Assembly: GCF_001659705.1 (NCBI RefSeq)
Contig: NZ_CP015971.1
Location: forward strand, 930,001 to 994,000
Origin: Arachidicoccus sp. BS20
GTDB lineage: Bacteria; Bacteroidota; Bacteroidia; Chitinophagales; Chitinophagaceae
Length of the DNA: 64,000 nucleotides
Direction of reading: 5' to 3'
A model generated the notes under the pieces. The model worked only from the letters and a program-made list of their open reading frames with translations, ran no database searches and had not been told where the DNA came from. Shown here one piece after another: positions 61,435 to 64,000 of this stretch (the stretch's first letter is position 1; each line of letters starts with the position of its first letter). Both the position numbers and the translations under genes were made by a program.

Positions 61435-62868
61435 TTAAAGTCTTTGTGGCATTATTTTCACTTTTCTTTTTTTCATCGGATAATAAAACGTAACCGCGAA
61501 CAATACAATCAACGCAACTGTTACAACAAGCGTAATCATTTTCGCAAACAAATATCCATGCAAACTAAATAATTCGTTGATTTCATCTGCTACCAACTTT
61601 GCATTCAAGTACACCAAAACAGCAGCAATCAGCCAAGCAACCATTTTTGTGCGGAGCGGAATTGCAAACTGTCCCATCGTCTGTTTATCACTTACAAAGT
61701 ATATTAACGGAACGATAGCAAAACCGAGTTGCACACTCAGGATTACCTGACTCAAAATCAATAGTTGGTCAAGCTCTTTATCGCCGTAAATCAATATTAC
61801 GGCAAGTGCAGGGATAATTGCCAAGAGCCGTGTAATGAGCCGCCTCAGCAAAGGATTAATGCGCAAATGCAAGTAACCTTCCATTACGATTTGTCCTGCA
61901 AGCGTTCCAGTAATTGTACTGCTTTGCCCGGCAGCAATTAGTGCAATTGCAAATAGCGTAGGCGCAAGTTTTGTTCCGAGTAAAGGCGCAAGCATTTGAT
62001 GTGCATCTTCGATTTTTGCAATGCCTGTATGTCCTGTTTTGAAGAATACGCTTGCTGCCATAATCAGGATTGCCGCATTTACCAAAAACGCAAGATTCAA
62101 GGCAATCGTTCCGTCAATCGTATTGTATTTCAAGGCTTTTTTAATACCGTCTTCCGAACGGTTGATTCTTCTTGTTTGCACCAGCGCAGAATGTAAATAC
62201 AAATTGTGCGGCATTACCGTAGCACCGATAATTCCGACAGCAATATATAATTCATCAGAAGAGAGTTTATGTGGAACAAATCCCAAAACAATATCGCCTG
62301 CATCCGGCTTTGCCAAAATCAATTCTACCAAAAAAGAAAGCCCTGTAATCGCAATTAATCCGATGATGAATAATTCCATTTTCCGCATTCCCAACTTCTG
62401 TAAAAAGAACAAAATAAATGTATCGAAAATGGTAATACAAACGCCCCACAAAATTGGGAGTCCGGTAAGTAAATGAATACCGATTGCCATGCCTAAAACT
62501 TCTGCCAAATCGCAAGCCGCAATGGCAAATTCGGCAAGAACGTATTGAGCAATATTGACAAACTTCGGATAGGTTGAACGGTTGATTTGCGCCAAATCCT
62601 GCTCACGCACCACGCCGAGACGTGCGCTCATATTTTGCAGCAACAAAGCAATGAGATTACTCATCAATAAAACCCAGATAAGTTTGTAGCCAAATTGCGC
62701 GCCGCCTTGTAAATCTGTTGCCCAATTTCCCGGGTCCATATATCCAACGCTTACCAGATATGCAGGACCGAGAAATGCCAGAATTTTTCTGAATCCTTTG
62801 CGTGCCTTCGTCGTATCTACACTCTGGTGCACATCGCTTAGCGAAGCTGAATGATTGTTTTTATTCAT
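61435..62868 (-). CDS. mntH: Nramp-family divalent metal (Mn2+/Fe2+) transporter
   Basis: 477 residues, 11 or 12 membrane spans. Metal-site motifs of Nramp are intact: YMDPGNWATDLQGG (TM1 Asp-Pro-Gly-Asn) and IIGATVMPHNLYLHSALVQT (TM6 Met-Pro-His), plus AGQSSTITGTLAGQ in the later helix. It imports manganese or iron with protons. The last few codons (MPQRL-stop) fall in a CTTTGTG-rich intergenic repeat. Upstream, a TTTGGC-AA-GCCAAA palindrome covers the promoter and suggests metal-dependent repression. Confidence 0.95.
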   Translation of the reverse strand: MNKNNHSASLSDVHQSVDTTKARKGFRKILAFLGPAYLVSVGYMDPGNWATDLQGGAQFGYKLIWVLLMSNLIALLLQNMSARLGVVREQDLAQINRSTYPKFVNIAQYVLAEFAIAACDLAEVLGMAIGIHLLTGLPILWGVCITIFDTFILFFLQKLGMRKMELFIIGLIAITGLSFLVELILAKPDAGDIVLGFVPHKLSSDELYIAVGIIGATVMPHNLYLHSALVQTRRINRSEDGIKKALKYNTIDGTIALNLAFLVNAAILIMAASVFFKTGHTGIAKIEDAHQMLAPLLGTKLAPTLFAIALIAAGQSSTITGTLAGQIVMEGYLHLRINPLLRRLITRLLAIIPALAVILIYGDKELDQLLILSQVILSVQLGFAIVPLIYFVSDKQTMGQFAIPLRTKMVAWLIAAVLVYLNAKLVADEINELFSLHGYLFAKMITLVVTVALIVLFAVTFYYPMKKRKVKIMPQRL

Positions 62869-62901
62869 TTATCTAAATATCCATCTGTTGAACTACGGAC
62901 A

Positions 62902-62934
62902 CAAATATAATAAATTTTGGCAAGCCAAATTTAT
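62902..62934 (-). promoter_or_regulatory. mntH promoter with overlapping DtxR/MntR-like palindrome
   Basis: On the minus strand TATATTTG (62909-62902) is a perfect -7 box and TTTG (62929-62926) a -33 at 16-nt spacing. The inverted repeat TTTGGC-AA-GCCAAA (62916-62929), extended by A/T pairs, covers the -33. The form is compatible with a DtxR-family (MntR-like) operator; no regulator gene is in the window. Confidence 0.5.
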
Positions 62935-63023
62935 TTATTTGAAACAGCGAATAAAATACTTGCAGATTGCAGCTTTGTGTTCATAAGCAAATAAAAATGA
63001 ATCATTACCTGTCCACCTATAGT

Positions 63024-63064
63024 AAAAAAAAATCCGCACCAAAAATTGATGCGGATTTTTTTTA
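63024..63064 (-). terminator. Terminator after the RND pump gene
   Basis: AATCCGCA/TGCGGATT stem with an 11-nt loop and A/T runs on both sides, directly after the pump gene stop (63077). Confidence 0.9.
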
Positions 63065-63076
63065 TATACAAAAGGA

Positions 63077-64000
63077 TTAATTATTTGCAGACTGTGTATC
63101 TGCGTGCTTTGTATCGATTTTGCGATATGCCCAACGGAATATCAGCGGGAATACCAGCAACGAAAACACCATAGAACACAAAATACCACCAATGACTACG
63201 CGAGCCAATGGTCTTGAACTTTCCGAGCCAATACCAGTGGAAATCGCCGCCGGCAACAAACCGATTGCCGCCATCAGCGAAGTCATTACCACTGGACGAA
63301 CCAACGATTCCACGCCGGTTTTGATGGATGTGTACAAAGGATTATCATGTCGCTTATAGAGTTCCATATTCTGCTTAAACGCTGTAATGAGCAACACGCC
63401 TTCGAGAATACAAATACCAAATAACGCAATAAACCCGATGCCTGCGGAAATGCTGAAATTCGTTCCCGTAATCAGCAATGCTGCGATACCCCCGACAACC
63501 GCAAAAGGCACATTGGTAAACACCAAACCTGCATCTTTAAAATTGCCGAACATTACAAACAATAAGAGGAAGATGAGCAACAAACTAATCGGCACAACCT
63601 GCGTTAAACGCTTCTGCGCACGCTGCTGGTTTTCAAAATCGCCCTGCCAAACCATGTTGTAGCCTTTTTTCAAATGAACGGATTTTGCAATTTTCGCCTG
63701 TGCTTCTGCAATGGCACTGCCCATGTCGCGCTCACGAATAGAGAACTTCACAGCAGAATAGCGTTCATTATCATCGCGGAAAATAAGGCAAGGACCTGTT
63801 TTAAAACTAATCTCCGCAATTTCCTTAATCGGCACTTGCGAACCGTTCAATGCAGGCACAAGCAGATTGCCTATATCATCCGTATTCTTTCTGAACTCTT
63901 CGGGAAAACGAATCCTGATGTCGAACTTTTTAATGCCTTCATACAACTGCGTTGCAGCCTTTCCGCCGATTGCCATTTCAATCACAGCGTTTGCATCGGC
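63077..64000 (-). CDS. HME-RND efflux pump (CusA/CzcA-type), C-terminal part (cut by window edge)
   Basis: The frame is open to the window edge (308 residues seen, family size about 1040). Visible are periplasmic pore-domain residues (IRFPEEFRKNTDDIGNLLVP; VPIKEIAEISFKTGPCLIFR) and the C-terminal six-helix membrane half (LTQVVPISLLLIFLLLFVMF; TNFSISAGIGFIALFGICIL; ESLVRPVVMTSLMAAIGLLP; RPLARVVIGGILCSMVFSLL). This pattern is that of heavy-metal efflux RND proteins, which expel Cu/Ag or Zn/Co/Cd with an MFP and an OMF partner. The preceding genes lie outside the window. Confidence 0.92.
   Translation of the reverse strand, partial: ADANAVIEMAIGGKAATQLYEGIKKFDIRIRFPEEFRKNTDDIGNLLVPALNGSQVPIKEIAEISFKTGPCLIFRDDNERYSAVKFSIRERDMGSAIAEAQAKIAKSVHLKKGYNMVWQGDFENQQRAQKRLTQVVPISLLLIFLLLFVMFGNFKDAGLVFTNVPFAVVGGIAALLITGTNFSISAGIGFIALFGICILEGVLLITAFKQNMELYKRHDNPLYTSIKTGVESLVRPVVMTSLMAAIGLLPAAISTGIGSESSRPLARVVIGGILCSMVFSLLVFPLIFRWAYRKIDTKHADTQSANN

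Overview
The window looks like a chromosomal segment of a Bacteroidota bacterium, most likely Chitinophagia/Chitinophagaceae (inference). The signs are a SusC/SusD pair with a divergent hybrid two-component regulator, a T9SS C-terminal sorting domain, lineage-typical families (DUF1573, DUF3810, DUF4199, DUF5017, DUF4221-like), a B-type (ba3-like) cytochrome oxidase, and several promoters of the Bacteroidota form TTTG/TTG - about 16-23 nt - TAnnTTTG.

Layout. 1-1011: FUSC-type membrane protein (cut by the window edge) and pth. 1232-3267: tRNA-Lys with a leftover serine-recombinase C-terminus read antisense across it, a small unknown gene and a Fic gene broken by one amber codon; this looks like a decayed integrative element. 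3352-6010: gluconeogenic pair fbp-pckA. 6181-6671: radC remnant and a possible IS end. 6707-12877: six-hairpin-type carbohydrate enzyme, AraC remnant, amidohydrolase, T9SS-secreted protein. 12976-13891: decayed antitoxin-like region. 13998-29538: polysaccharide utilization locus (minus strand: SusC, SusD, DUF5017 lipoprotein, GH16, GH95-type, GH2) with a divergent hybrid sensor/AraC regulator. 29891-34455: GNAT and a respiratory operon (small oxidase subunit, CuA subunit, catalytic subunit, SCO, cytochrome c) behind a Crp/Fnr-like palindrome. 34543-37779: valS with a roughly 210-residue insertion. 37852-41572: DUF3810, glycosyltransferase, two DUF1573 proteins, FKBP. 41726-47108: AT-rich cassette (small Cys-rich secreted protein, propeller lipoprotein split by an IS982 element, CxxC lipoprotein, outer-membrane barrel). 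47216-64000: M1 peptidase, ppc, manC, aldo/keto reductase, HTH protein, GT4, ruvB, aminotransferase, GT2, DUF4199, dihydroorotase-like protein, mntH and an HME-RND pump (cut by the window edge).

The most striking object is valS. Its CP1/editing region carries an in-frame insertion that resembles the PBECR (phage-Barnase-EndoU-ColicinE5/D-RelE-like) nuclease domains of phage and conflict proteins. A toxin-like RNase fold inside an essential tRNA synthetase deserves direct study. Next in interest are the secreted-peptide cassette with its clean IS982 disruption (6-bp target duplication, reading frame restored on excision), the recombinase remnant encoded through tRNA-Lys, the Fic gene whose inhibitory motif and active site are separated by a stop, and the hybrid regulator that has a signal peptide but no standard start codon.

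All family names come from motif recognition by eye; no database search was run.
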